A stretch of DNA of 64,000 bases from Semisulcospira habei (taxonomy: Eukaryota > Mollusca > Gastropoda > Semisulcospiridae), in NCBI GenBank assembly GCA_036245525.1, contig BTPG01000008.1, positions 28,611,045 through 28,675,044 of the forward strand, in the 5' to 3' direction. The notes below the pieces were generated by a model. The model did no database searches and was not told the DNA's origin. It saw only the letters and a list, made by a program, of their open reading frames with translations. The position numbers were made by a program, and so were the translations under genes. Below are positions 10,979 through 23,252 of this stretch, piece after piece; position 1 is the stretch's first letter; each line of letters starts with the position of its first letter.

Positions 10979-12288
10979 GTGGATTTTCAAAATTCTTCTA
11001 AGGCAACTGTTCATGAAGGTCTGTATTCTGTTGACTGTGGTTTTTGTCAATCTCCAAGTCTCTGCTCTATATAGGAGAACTGCTTTTACATTGGAGTTGA
11101 AAATCCGGACTTTGGTGTGTTGTGACAGCTCTCTGGAACTCCACACTTTTTTTAACTGGAGAAAGGCTGCCCTGGCTTTACCGATTCGTGCTCTGACATC
11201 TGCATCAGTGCCGCCTTTTTTGTCTATGATGCTCCCGAGATAGGTGAAGGACTCCACCTCCTCCAACAGGGTGCCAGCAAGCAAGATTGGTTCTTCCCTG
11301 GTTGTGTTCAGCCTCATTGTCTTTGTTTTCTGTTTGTGAATGGTGAGGCCCACTTGGGACGAGATGTCAGCAAGCCTCGTGGTCTTGTCCTGCATTTGTT
11401 GATGAGTGTGGGACAGTAATGCCAAGTCGTCTGCAAAATCGAGGTCGTCAAGCTGTGTCCACAGTGTCCACTGTATTCCACTTCGTCTGTGCTCTGTGGT
11501 CATCTTCATGACCCAGTCTATGGCCAGTAGGAAGAGGAACGGAGACAGCAGACACCCCTGCCTGACACCAGTTCTGACCTGGAGCTCTCTGGTGAACTGC
11601 CCTTCGTAAATCACGCGACATGTCATGCCATCGTAGCTGCTCTTGATCAGGCGGACGAGCTTTGTGGGTACACCGTAGTGTAGTGTCGTAGGAGTTTCCA
11701 CAGAGTCTCTCGGTCCACGCTGTCAAATGCTTTCTCATAATCCGCAAAGTTGACGTACAGCAGGGAGCTCCACTCCAGAGACTGTTCCACGATGATGCGG
11801 AGAGTGGCGATCTGGTCTGTACATGATCGGTTCTTCCTGAATCCTGCTTGCTGGTCTCTCAGCTGGGGGTCAACGGAGCTCTTCATTCTCTCTAGGATGA
11901 TCCTGTTGAAGACCTTTCCTGGTACTGACAGCAAGGTGATTCCTCTGTAGTTGGAACACTTGCTGAGGTCGCCTTTCTTGGGAAGCTTGATTAGGTACCC
12001 CTCCTTCCAGTCAGCTGGCATCACCTCCTCTTCCCAGATCTTTCCCAATAGTGGGTACAGCATCTCCACTGTTATCTCTAGGTCTGCTTTCAGAGACTCC
12101 GCTGGGATGCCATCTGGCCCTGCTGCTTTGCCATTCTTCAAAAATGCCATTGCTTTTCTTATCCCTTCCCGGCTGGGTCTGTCACAGCTGATGGGTAGGT
12201 CGGTCTCTGCCGGCTGGATGTCGGGGGGGGGGGGGGGGAGGGTGGGGGAGGGGGGGGGGCGGGGTCGGGTGGGCTAGGTCTGTTCAGT
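10979..12288 (-). mobile_element. RTE-like LINE copy 2, truncated at both ends
   Basis: This copy covers the reverse transcriptase part only. It is nearly identical to copies 1 and 3 from the proline-coding poly-G tract (about 12223-12261) down to RILKIHG at about 10979. A 5-bp duplication (TAGTG) near 11680 shifts the frame, so the coding part is seen as two open frames (11647-12150 and 10934-11701). Its upstream break at 12288 coincides exactly with the start of a tandem pair of C-type palindromic elements. Its other end falls into unrecognised sequence. Confidence 0.9.
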
Positions 12289-12474
12289 ACTTCAACATTT
12301 GGGCTTAACTTATTCTACCCCAGACACACCACAGCAAAATAAAGATCCACCACGATAGTTCAAGGGTGATGCCAGAATAGCTTGGCGCCTATGGGCGCCA
12401 AGCTATTCTGGCATCACCCTTGAACTATCATGGTGGATCTGTGTCCTGCACTGCAACGCAGTCTTCTGAAGACG
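12289..12474. mobile_element. C-type TTAA element, tandem unit 1 (186 bp)
   Basis: The unit begins ACTTCAACATTTGGGCTTAA and contains the perfect hairpin with loop at GGCGCCTATGGGCGCC. It differs from unit 2 by about two bases. It abuts the broken end of RTE-like copy 2. Confidence 0.9.
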
Positions 12475-12704
12475 ACTTCAACATTTGGGCTTAACTTATT
12501 CTACCCCAGACACACCACAGCAAAATAAAGATCCACCATGATAGTTCAAGGGTGATGCCAGAATAGCTTGGCGCCTATGGGCGCCAAGCTATTCTGGCAT
12601 CACCCTTGAACTATCATGGTGGATCTGTGTCGTGCACTGCAACGCAGTCTTCTGAAGACGACTTCAACATTTGGGGAATTCCGGTCTTGGGGTAGAATGA
12701 GTTA
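12475..12704. mobile_element. C-type TTAA element, tandem unit 2 plus normal right end
   Basis: It repeats unit 1 with an exact 186-bp period and then continues into the normal right end (CTTGGGGTAGAATGAGTTA). Confidence 0.9.
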
Positions 12705-12799
12705 TAATGACAGAACAGAACACTGACATTAATTAATTAACTGACAACATAAGAAATCACTTGAAACTTCAGCCTTTATTATTGTCTTTCGTCCCCAAC

Positions 12800-13100
12800 A
12801 ACCAACCATTCTTCCATTTGCAGAGTTTTTAAAAAAAATGGTATGCAGTATATTACAAAATGATCCAGCCCCCCCCCCCCCTCCCCCTAATAACACTCTT
12901 GTAATCAATCTTTACGTTGTCAATGGTTTTCTTATCTTATCTTATTATTGTCTTTTGTCCCCAGCCGGCTGTTTCGTTTTGCAAATCCAAAGGTTATACA
13001 GTATACAAAATGATCCAGGCGTCCATCAGATTAAAAAAAGCAGGCTATACATGCTGAAACCACCCCAATAATAACACTCTTGTAATAAATCTGTATGAAA
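12800..13100. repeat. Diverged tandem duplication
   Basis: ACAAAATGATCCAG and AATAACACTCTTGTAAT each occur twice, about 190 bp apart. A poly-C run interrupts the first unit. Confidence 0.55.
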
Positions 13101-13133
13101 CCGAAAGTGCCGCGAGTGGCGGGGAACCTCAAT

Positions 13134-15531
13134 TCATTTCTTTTGTAACTTTTTCAGTCTGTTGCGGACGTAATCCTTAATGTTTGTCCAGCGCCTATGT
13201 CTAAGTGCGGGCTATTCTGCCATTGTGTGCTGTATCTCGGCCTTTCCAGGAAGTTTGTTCATGACGAGGTGTGTCTTGAAACGAGTTTTAACAGCTTTCT
13301 CTTCATCTTCCCCCCATGGTTTCCTTGTAAATCTAGCTTTCTTTCGAACAGGAGCTGACGCAGTACTGTTATCATCAAAACTATCTAGATTGTCATCAAG
13401 CTCTGGACGTCTTTTCTCCGTCAGTATGCTCATCGATTCCTGTGTTGTTGACTTGCTACTTGCTTCATTCACAGGTGCTGTTCCCCCCAAGACCTCCCTG
13501 CCAGTTTGTCATGTGTCTTCATTGTCAAAGTCAATCTCTTCATCATCGCCCAGCTCAGCTCTAATGCAACTCTCAAAATCTGTCATCCCATTGTTAACTG
13601 ACAGAAGAATCTTTGCCACTTTTGCCTTTTGAAGGACGTCTTGAGGTTGGCGGTAGATATGGCGATGTATCCAAATATCATGGCCAAGGAAATCTGCCAG
13701 CTGATCCTGGTCTAACTCCGAGATGGCCATTGACTGAGCCAAAGTTGCAACCTGCTTCCGTACCTGAGTAAATGTGAACATGGCTGGGTATGACACCCCT
13801 GCTTCTAGGGCATGGGCCTTCAGAACATCATGGCCTCTGTAAGGCCTCTGACCAGAAGGTGTGGCAAAGATGTACTGGGAATCAGCGAGAGCTGGCACTG
13901 ATTGCCTCATTTGAAGGATTCTGTCCACAGTTGTCATCATCTTCTTCGTCAGCAAAACGGGAACACTCCTATTAAACTTGCCTCTGATTTCCACTCGTTG
14001 AAAATGATTCACCATTTTCTTCTCAACCTCTGTGAGACCTTTCAAGATATCTTGATTGGTGATCGATCCAATCTTAGCATTCTGGAAGTCTGACACCTTC
14101 ATTCTCTGAACTTCTCCCCCTCGTTTTCGGTTGAAAAGTGATACAGCACAAAGAGTTGCTTTAACCACTGTCGGATAATCTTCCGAAACCATCCTTGTCT
14201 CAAGAAGCTGTTGGACCTTCCTCACATCTTCACATGATGGGATCAGCTTGGGTTTGTTCATGGTCATTTTACCGACCGACTGGGCTGCTGTAGCGGACAC
14301 ACAATCATACCAGTCCCCGTTGAAGACAGAGTCAAACCGCTGCGCCTCAGAGAGCTCCTATCGCCACCTGTCGTCTGAACCCTGCCCAAGCTGTTTGGAT
14401 GCCTGTGACTGTTTGATCTGTGAACACTTTTTCAAAGCATGGCCTATGCGCATTACGAGATTGCCTTTTTTTAACTGATGTGTGTCCTCATCAAAATCTG
14501 CTAGCTCTTTTACAGCCAGGACAACGTGATCAAAGCTAGCTGAATTGATCACAGCATTTAAACTTGCGATTTTCATTTCTGACCTCACTCTGATAATCTT
14601 TAATAGTCTCCCTAACTCCCGCATCCTGGAGCTGATTTGTCCAGCCGTGTGTTCTTCAATGTCCCTGCGGTCAAATAATCTCTTTCCATACTCGAGAAGC
14701 AAGGGGTCAGTTCTGATGAGACGGCTTATCTCTCTGGCTGGCCAAGACCTTGTGATAGAAGGAAAATTCAACGTCTAAGGGTATTGGAAGCATTAGCCGA
14801 CCACGGCGCGCCGCGTCCCCTCGCTGAGTGATCTGAAACCCTCCTGGCTTCTGACAGCAACGTTTTGAGTGTACACAGATCAGCTTTTTTTGATAGAGCC
14901 CTTTGCAATGGCTACAGGCGAGAAGGTCGTCTACCTTACTAGTTTTGGTGCGATACTTAGGAATCAAACATCCGGATTTGTTTTCAAGAACAGCAACGTT
15001 ATGCATGTAATCACCCTCATCTTGCAGTCTGATCCATGCTCGACGTCTCTGCTTGGTCCCTTTTTTCATCTACAAAATTTTAGCAACGTCTGCCTCATCT
15101 GCATGGACATCTTGTAAGTGCGTGCTCATTTTCAAAACAAGCTTGCCACACAATTTGCATGCATGTTTCTTGTCCCATTTGTACTTTCCTTTCCCTCTCT
15201 GCGACACGTGCACACATGTTTCTTCTGTAAGTGCTCTTTCCCCACTCTTTCCAGCATCATGTTCCTCCTGCCTATCCACATTCTCATTGCCACCCCCTAA
15301 CGCACACTGCACCTTGCTGGTACTAGCGTCACCGACACCTGGCCACCCCGAACCTGCCACTTTGATGAAATCTAACATAGTCGATACAATACTGTCTATG
15401 TCAGAGATCCCAGCAATTGATGCCGACACACCCTCTGAATCCGGTGAGATCGAGCCAGTAACAAACTCCTCGTATTGCGCTGCGCTGGCACTACTCTCAG
15501 TCTCGGGTCCATCCCAGGCGCCATTTGGCAA
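13134..15531 (-). pseudogene. Degenerate zinc-finger/tyrosine-recombinase-like protein gene with SANT-like tail
   Basis: One reading frame of about 800 codons follows an acceptor (TTTCTTTCTCCAG| at 15532). It is broken by TAG at 15070-15072, a frameshift near 14735, TAG at 14358-14360, TGA at 13509-13511 and TAG at 13212-13214; a final TGA lies at 13134-13136. In order it shows an acidic N-terminus, a C2H2-like finger (CKLCGKLVLKMSTHLQDVH), a second Cys/His cluster (CSHCKGLYQKKLICVHSKRC) and a helical middle region. A tyrosine-recombinase-like core follows, with an RGGEV box-I arginine, a TQVRK box II, LGHDIWIH and IYRQ with the candidate nucleophile Tyr. The C-terminus (RKPWGEDEEKAVK...RRWTNIKDYV) is SANT/Myb-like. 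Similar multi-copy proteins occur in fish and invertebrates; a Crypton-like mobile origin is possible but not shown. The stops are compatible with CAG to TAG and CGA to TGA decay. Confidence 0.7.
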
Positions 15532-15864
15532 CTGGAGAAAGAAAGAAAGAACGATTGAAACCAAAGCTGCATTAGGACAGAAACAGCCCAATTTTGGTTT
15601 AAGGGGCCTTGCACAAGAATAAAAAGAGTAATCCCGTGTATGACCGATTTACACATGTGTGACCTCGGTGACGAGGGCTGGCTTCTGCAGCAGCAAAATC
15701 CACGTTTTCTGAAAATGCAAGCAGTTTTCACACATTTGTCAACCCTGCGTGACCCTTTGAGAGAGGTCACTCAAATTGGCATGTTTAAAAAGGTCTTGCC
15801 ACAAAGTATCCTTGGGCCAAGCTTGAAGAATGTGGCTTGAATAGTCTCCGAGAAAATGCCACCG

Positions 15865-16022
15865 TTAACTCATTCTACCCCCAGACACACCGTTACGGGC
15901 GCCAAGCTATTATGGCATCACCTTTGAACTATCATGGTCGATCTGTGTCCTGCGCTGCAATGCGGTCTTGAGAGGACATGGGCAAAATTTAAGGATTTTG
16001 GTGTTGGGGTAGAATGAGTTAA
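15865..16022. mobile_element. C-type TTAA element, left arm deleted
   Basis: TTAACTCATTCTACCCC and GGGGTAGAATGAGTTAA with TTAA at both ends. Only the right arm of the hairpin is kept. Confidence 0.88.
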
Positions 16023-16436
16023 AGTTTACCATGGACGACGGACGGACGACCAGTGGCCCAGAAAATAAACTCACTTTTGCTTCGCACGCACGCCAGCCAA
16101 TAAAATGAAGATGATCATAGAATCACTTTACTTACCAGTTTGTAATTGGGAGCATTCCGCTGCCGTCCATGCACCCTCCTACCAGACGCACCCTCTGTGG
16201 CAGAGGCTGGGGGGGGGGGGGGCATGATGCTGCAGCTGACTAATTTGGCCATGGGCCTTGGTCATGTGCCAGGAAGGGGCGTGCTTGTCCACTTCCATAG
16301 ATCCCGATGGGTTTGGACATCCTGCTGCCATCCGGCGCTGGGTGTGTGCAGAAAGTCCTGAGCCGGTGTGACCAAAACGGTGTTGCTGCAAACATGTCCA
16401 ATACAACCATGTAAACCAATTGACATTTTGAATCAG

Positions 16437-16792
16437 ATTGATTGTACATTGCTTAACGTCCCGACAGCAACAAGGCTTTCTCAGGACGTGCCTGCACTGC
16501 TTGTGAAAAAAAAACACCTAAACAGAACATTGCCGTGTATGTCGCCAGCCGGTCAAATACGTTAAATAAACCAAACACATGGGGCCTAAATAAAGCTAAG
16601 ACCATTTAGCAACACACATCCAATATCAAGAGCTACAGGCAGTGCAGACAGTAGGGAGAGTTTTAAAAAGGCAAATACAGGTGAATGGACAAAGGGTAGA
16701 CAGAAACACATGCCCCAGAATAGAGAGAAAAACCCACCCTGTGGGGCTGACCAGGTTGACCCTGAGAACTAAAAACTGGTAATACAGTAAAA
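16437..16792 (-). repeat. LINE 3'-UTR repeat, family R1 copy 2
   Basis: It shares CTTAACGTCCCGACAGCAAC and the downstream segment with AAGACCATTTAGCAACACAC with copies 1 and 3. The tail is reduced to AATCAGATTGATTG and no (GA)n array follows. Confidence 0.75.
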
Positions 16793-17628
16793 AGCGACAC
16801 TTCAGTTGCACATTCCGAAAGACCTGTTTGTGGACGTTTGTTCTTCGAATCGCGAGGCAGTTTTGCGAACGAGGATTGAAATCTGGCTCCATTTTTTTTA
16901 AAAAGTCAACTGATACAGTGCATGCATGTGTCAAGTTACTTTTCGATCACTGACAATCACACATGTCAGAAAAAAAAGAAACAAAATCGCGTGGCAGATT
17001 GACCTTGTAATGGGGTTATTGAACGAATTCCTTTCATTGAAGAAGAAAGCTTTTGTTAAAATCGTGGGGTTCTATTATCATTTACTACAAGACTCAACGG
17101 TCAGGGAGAGGAAGACACGGACCGAGCCACGGCTGAAGCAGACGCCTTATTTTTCTGGGCCAAATGGGTATCGGGGATTGGAGGCATCTCTCAGTTAAAT
17201 AACTGCACTGAACAAGTACATTTGGGCGTGCTCTTAACTAAGAAATATTGCATAAAGTACCTCTGCAAACGCTGAAAAATGGCCAACTGTTGGGGACGAA
17301 AGACGACGTTTTAGGAAGGGCAAGGGAAACAACTCCGTTCATCGGTGTTGGGCTAACCAATCAGCGATCATCAAGTTGATCTGAAAACACTCCGCTTCCG
17401 TGTCAACACACAGGCCCAGGGCATCGCCAAAACACAACATGAAGTAAATCTGGCGAAATGGGGACATCCTATTTTGATATTTTTTTCTGACTTTTGAATG
17501 AAAGATAATGCAGAAACAACCATGAGAAAAAATGGGTGCCTGACTTGGTCACTACTCCAGAATTTTACACATACCCATTTTGCATAAGGATGGTAAAGAA
17601 AGTAACCCATTTGAGTGGTTTGGTATAC
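16793..17628. other. Unrecognised sequence
   Basis: No supported gene or repeat is seen. Open frames are short and without recognisable domains. Confidence 0.5.
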
Positions 17629-17644
17629 GCACACACACACACAT

Positions 17645-17720
<76 letters not shown>
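17629..17720. repeat. (CA)n microsatellite
   Basis: About 90 bp of CA with one TC interruption near the start. Thr-His and Cys-Val open frames here are artefacts of the repeat. Confidence 0.97.
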
Positions 17721-17722
<2 letters not shown>

Positions 17723-18647
17723 CACCCATTGCCTGACTTCGTTCACACATCTCCAGACAGAGGGTTTTTGCCAAGTCTAATGTTTGGCCTTGTCGTGATA
17801 AGTGTAATACGATCCGTATTAATTGCAACGCCGCCGCTGTGCGCCTATTGTCATATTCATTATGCAATTCAATGCTTTAACCCTTCCACTTCCAAAGAAA
17901 AGTGTCCAACGTCTTGGACTCGTCTGACAATGAAGCATTTAGGCACGTGAAAATCGCGACTATTATGATTCGACAATGACAGCTCGAATGAAGTGCCTGA
18001 TTAGCTTGGTGACTTCTAAGGCGTAGGAACCAGGGGTGGGAAAGACCGGGGGAGGGGGGGGGGTCCCCCTCCTTCCCCATGAAAATGTGGGAAAGGGAAG
18101 GCAGAGTGTCTCCTCCCTCCCCCCTCCCCCCCCCTCATCCCAAATGTAACCTTTTTTTAATTTTTAGTAGAAAATATATTTCTGGAGAAAAAAATGATTT
18201 TTAGTGTTACAAGGTTGGGTTGTCTCTTGCTCTCCCCAACCCCTACCCCCACCCTCATCCACACCCCATCCCCCGATTCCCCTTTATATGAATGTTTGGA
18301 GACTAAATATATGTACCCCAGTAGCAAAACGCCTTGGGCTACAACTGTGCCTCTCCCACCCACCCACCCACCCCCCACCCACCCCCCCACCCCCCCCCCC
18401 CCCCGCTCCCAACCCACCCTCAAAGAAAAGAATTTTCCTGTGTCACTGCCTTACTCTTGATCTGTCACCTAGTGATTTCCTCAGCTAGCGCTGGGAGTGA
18501 AAGAGGAGGTTGGGGGCTTTCAGGACGTTAAAGGTTCATGATGAACGATAACGATGTGCCAAAATAATGTGGAACAAAACGGGTGCTGACTCAAGAGGAC
18601 ACACAAGTCACCGATCCAAATCTTCAGGGTAACTAACCCAGGGGCTC

Positions 18648-18755
18648 AGTTGCATGACCGAGTGAGCTTAGTCCTGCGCCAACCACTAAGCAAGGAGCTC
18701 CGCTATAGCGGAGCACCTTGCTTAGTGGCTGGGGCAGTACTACGATCACTCACTC
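18648..18755. repeat. F-type palindrome
   Basis: CCACTAAGCAAGGAGCTCCG pairs with CGGAGCACCTTGCTTAGTGG around TATAG. Outer sequence GAGTGAGCTTAGTCC is repeated inverted and diverged. Confidence 0.8.
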
Positions 18756-18976
18756 ACTCAGCCGGACCCAGACCCTGATATCCAAAATCCCTCATCAGCA
18801 CGCAGTTTTGACAGTCACGATGTTTTAGCGTGTGCGGTTTATTCTGTTGGTACGTATCAGTCTTTTGATTTTAAAAACATTGTGTAAGCTTCACAGTGCT
18901 TTGTTTAATTACACCTGTCTATAGCGTGCCGGCTTCCATCCAAACAGATCAAATATGTAGTTATCGACAAAATCAT

Positions 18977-19050
18977 GTCAACCCTTCGGTTGTTGGTAGC
19001 GCTGTTGTTCGAGATGATTAAAAAGCGCTACCGACAGCCAAATGGTCTGA
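18977..19050. repeat. H-type hairpin
   Basis: GGTTGTTGGTAGCGC pairs with GCGCTACCGACAGCC. A related TTAA-flanked hairpin lies at 55380-55471. Confidence 0.65.
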
Positions 19051-19592
19051 ATTAATTGCTGGTAAATAGTTTGCACGAGAACAACTTCTCCAGGCGAATT
19101 ACTTGATCGGCCAGTTTTTATTATTTTTTTTTTTTGTTAAATTTATTTATTATTGAAAATCTAAGGGCTTTAAATAATTCTGTGAAGCCAGGAAAACTGT
19201 CAGTTCAAGTATTACCTCCAGCTGCGTGGCATGACATGGGCTGAAACAAATGTCTTGTAAAGCCAAAGGTCTGCCAGTAAGCAAAAGTCCTTGGGCCCAC
19301 GACGGCCGTAGTGTGCCCGAAGACGTTTTGCTGCTGGGGCTACACCAACGATGCTGGTTTTTTTTTTTTTTTTTTTTTTTCTCCATCATATTGAAACCTA
19401 TCAGTGTGATCAAGCGCCGGTGCCAACCTACTTGCAAAATATTAATGTTTCGAAATTCGACCCGATCTTAATTTTGCTTGAGTGAACACACCTAAGGATG
19501 TCTGATTGTGTTCTCAGCGGTAACTTCGGGCTTAGAACACTTTCACTGCCAAACCCAATAGCTTCAGATTTGACAATATTCAGACACTGCCC

Positions 19593-19772
19593 TTAACCTC
19601 TTCATTGCCAGCGAACACACATTGCGTTTCAGTTTGAAATCAATGTAACTTTAGCGTCAAAGAAACTAGTTCATCGTCTAAGGAAAATGGTAACAAAAGT
19701 GGCTTCAGCAAGAGGTATAGATCCTCATAAGCCCCCGCAGTTGCGGGGGCTCATGACGATCTATACCTCTTG
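19593..19772. mobile_element. A-type TTAA element (left end and core)
   Basis: TTAACCTCTTCATTGCC is the left end; the core (19709-19772) pairs CAAGAGGTATAGATCCTCAT with its complement. A possible right end (CGGCGGTGAAGGTGTTA) lies 220 bp further. Confidence 0.75.
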
Positions 19773-20170
19773 CAGTTGGGTGGTGTTCAGTTCGTCTTGA
19801 AATCCGGACCAAAAAGGTGACATCCTTCACTTGCCACTTTAATTGCCTCTGCCCACACAAGATAAGCAGCGACTGAACTGTATACTTGTTTGTCTATTTT
19901 GAAATGTTGGGGTTTTTTTTTAAATAAATAAATTGTGTTGTAACTGTCTTTTCTAAGCCGCATATTTCTTTCTCCGTTGGGTTCTTCTCTCCAATTTTTC
20001 TCGGCGGTGAAGGTGTTACCTGTTAAGTTATTATGGTCTATCATCCCCAGCCGTTGGCACCGAAACTAAAAAAAAAAAAAAAAAAAAAAAACATTTTGCA
20101 AAACACAAACGTCGGAGTAGGCCAAATTTTGCTCAGAACCACAGGCATGTAATAATCGTCGCCCCAAAAT

Positions 20171-20258
20171 GGACCACCTCTATAACAAGAGTAGTAGGAA
20201 ATAGCACCGCGTGATATTTCCTACAACCCCTGTTATAAAGGTTGTCCATCATCACGTG
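20171..20258. repeat. K-type hairpin
   Basis: CACCTCTATAACAAGAGTAG and TTTCCTACAACCCCTGTTAT form an imperfect inverted repeat also seen at 35878-35960. Confidence 0.6.
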
Positions 20259-20704
20259 CCTGTGCTCCCAGCATCCACACCAGCATCAGTACCAGACTAG
20301 CTGCGAGCATTAAGTTACCAGGCTGGGTCATTTCTGATGATAAACGGCACCGCGCAAATAAAACGTAGCGGGAGGTGATATCGAGTCACGGCGGTACCAG
20401 TGGTCTGACGGCGGTACCAATTGCTTTTATCAGCAGGCTGTCTGTTAAGACGGCTGTAGACACGAGCTAGGTGTTCCTCTAGTCACTAAGTACGTTATTT
20501 ATTTACAGGCGGCTGTACTAGAAAAGCGAGACAGACAGGTTACACGTGGTTCTAAAAAACGCATCCTTGATCTCACATGATAAATGCAACATTCATATAC
20601 TGACGAACAAAACAAAACAAAAAAATAAATAAAAGGAAAGCAAATTTGAATCTTAGGAAACACAAAAGTAGTTTGGTTTTTTATATATATATTTTTTTTT
20701 TTTT

Positions 20705-20735
<31 letters not shown>

Positions 20736-20893
20736 GGGTTGCTCGTCAGTATACGTCAAGTTACTGATTTCAAAAAATTTTGCGCAAAACAAAAACAATA
20801 ACTTTTCTTTTTGCGCCATGAGCAATTACTTTAACTTCGAGGTTTCAATGAAATGTGTGGCTGGTCATGACTCACAGCCTTGCAAACTGCAAT

Positions 20894-21110
20894 TTAACCC
20901 TTTCCCTGGCACTGCACGCAGACTGCGCTTCTCAAATATTTGTTATCTTTATTATCAAAGAGCACTAACGGTCCAAGGAACATGGATACAAAATGTTGTC
21001 AGCAAGAGGCATAGATCTTCATGAGCCCCCGCAACTGCGGGGGCTCATGAAGATCTATGACTCTTGCAGGTGGATCGTGTTCACATTTTTTAGGAAAGGA
21101 TTTAATTTTC
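20894..21110. mobile_element. A-type TTAA element
   Basis: TTAACCCTTTCCCTGGCACTG opens it; the core (21003-21066) pairs CATAGATCTTCATGAG with CTCATGAAGATCTATG. The right end is lost. Confidence 0.8.
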
Positions 21111-22458
21111 TAGAAGATAAAAGAAAAAAAAAACTAAAACAAAAAAATAAGAAAAATACGGACATTAATCCGAATAAAAATGGTTTCAAATCAGCGACAC
21201 TTTTATTTTTTATTTTGTTGTTGTTGTTGTCTTCCCGTCTTTTAAAGGGGCACAACTGAACTTTTTGAAGAGACTCAGTTACTGGGCTTCAGTATACATA
21301 ACCACTTAGACAGTGACCACCATATTGTCCCACCAAATGCTTTCTTTCGTCCTTTCAAAGCGAAAAGATGCCCACCGGAATCTTGTGTCGGGACAACATG
21401 AAAAGACTGCTTCTGATAGGCGATGGTAGCTGACGTCATAACTATTTTATACGACCTTAGGTCATCTTCATAATTATAACCAGAGACAAGATAGCGGATA
21501 AACCAGCGAAGAAAAAAAGAAAGTATCATCGACTCGCTCCGACAATGACAGACTGAATCGGAATTGAAGAATAGAAAGAGGAAAAGAGACAAGATACCCC
21601 TAAGTAGAACTGACATCGGCGGACCGGGGAATATGGACATGTGGCAACATGTAAAACAAGAGCTTGGCTTGACCGCCCATCCGGAATTTGTCGATTTCCT
21701 GTTCTGTGAATCAGTAAGTAATCTACGGTCTTTGTCGATCTTTCTATAGTTCCGCGAGCGCTAGTGATTGTCATAATTCATGATCTTCAGTAGAATTTAT
21801 CTCTTACTGATTTCGCAAGATTTTAACCCTGTTTTATCATATTGTTACGAGCTAGTTGTCACTGAATAATGTTATGCTGCCGCAAGGATCTGAAAACTAC
21901 GATGTGTGTCAAAGTTGTACTGACATCGCTGGTCGTGACACGTTTGAGTTTGTCTGTGCGGGCTCTCATTCACTCGATTCACAGAGGTAGTGTTTCTGCT
22001 GCGATAGTGCATTTCTCGTTTCCAATATTATTATACTTTCAGTTGCGTAGACTTCGATGTGTGAGATGTGAAATTGACTGCAGTGCAGAAAGTGGTTATA
22101 AATACCAATGTTCTGTTTCGTCAAAGGATCAAAGGTCAAACTAGGCAAAGTAGACGCTGGCTTAGTCGCTTTGCGCGGAGAGTCGGACAAACCACGCCGT
22201 CGCGGGTGAAGTGCATTATGCAGCACTGACAATGGTTACTAGTAAATACTAGCAGGTCAAGCGAAACCCGCATTGTGATTTTGACAGCATAGCGGGTATG
22301 GAAGGTTCTCGTGGAAAATTACGCCAAGGGATGCCGGAAAACATCAGTACACGTGTACGGCACTGTCACGTGTGTACACCACAACGATGACCTCGTGACC
22401 TGCAGGATTGGGATGCACTAATAGTCGGTCGGGTTCTGTGGCCTTGTGACGTAGGCTC
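21111..22458. other. Unrecognised sequence
   Basis: No splice-bounded exon, known domain or clear repeat is seen here. Confidence 0.5.
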
Positions 22459-22693
22459 ATAAATATGCATTTTAATTCAAAACCAGGCCGATGCAGACGA
22501 TAAATCCGCGACTCGGGTACAAAAACAACACACCCTGCAAACGATGAATTTCGACATTTGGCATTGTACTCAGTTACATGATAAAGCTCTAAGATAGTAT
22601 ACATAGGACCCATACACATATTGTCAGCAGTATCTGTTGCAGGCAGTTTTCTGTGTTGAGATGCTTGATCCTTGGCAATATAACTTTAAAAGA
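22459..22693. repeat. Dispersed repeat R2 copy 2
   Basis: Same repeat as at 5161-5400, with small indels and an estimated identity near 90 percent by eye. The class is unknown. Confidence 0.75.
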
Positions 22694-23139
22694 GATTAGA
22701 TATCAGCTTGAATCACGTCCATGTTGTTCGACTGTTGACTGAGATTAATCGTTCAGGGAGCGCACGAACTGAGACATAAACTATGAGGGGACCCGGCTGC
22801 AAAGTGCACAAGCCCTGTCTGCTGGTCTGAGCCGCTAATCCTAATCATGCCCGCCGCGTCTGGCCCGCTGTTCCGCTGTCACCTGGTTAGCTGGGGTTAA
22901 TGTCCACGCCACCAGCAAAACAGATCAAAACTTTTCGGACTCGAAGTCTTTTGTCCACCAAGGAGGCAATTTCAGACACGGTGTATTCTGTCCTAGGAAG
23001 ACAAAAGACCAACAAAAAGAAAGGTGACTGTAACATACAGAAAAGAACCCAACGGTGAAAGAAAGACGCTTAGAAAGGACAGTTACAACAAATTCTTTCT
23101 TTTTCCGTTGAGTTCTTTTATCCGAAAGACAATGAATCC

Positions 23140-23216
23140 ACTTTTTGTGAAAAGCGAGGTTGTTTAGTATATTACAATTTAAATCGCGCTTTTCACAAAA
23201 ATGGACTGATTGCCTT
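23140..23216. repeat. L-type hairpin
   Basis: TTTTGTGAAAAGCGAGGTTG and CGCGCTTTTCACAAAA form a stem. Related ones lie near 25700-25770 and 49455-49535. Confidence 0.65.
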
Positions 23217-23252
23217 TCGCCGCTTCACAGAGCAGTATTACTAAGATCTAGC

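Noticed and set aside
13212..15072. In-frame TAG codons as programmed readthrough or recoding
   Set aside because: A TGA and a frameshift accompany them and no supporting context was seen; simple pseudogene decay is sufficient.
15053..15622. 189-codon plus-strand frame
   Set aside because: It is opposite the zinc-finger part of the recombinase-like pseudogene and has no domain of its own.
17371..17950. Thr-His and Cys-Val repeat proteins
   Set aside because: They are translations of a (CA)n microsatellite in several frames.
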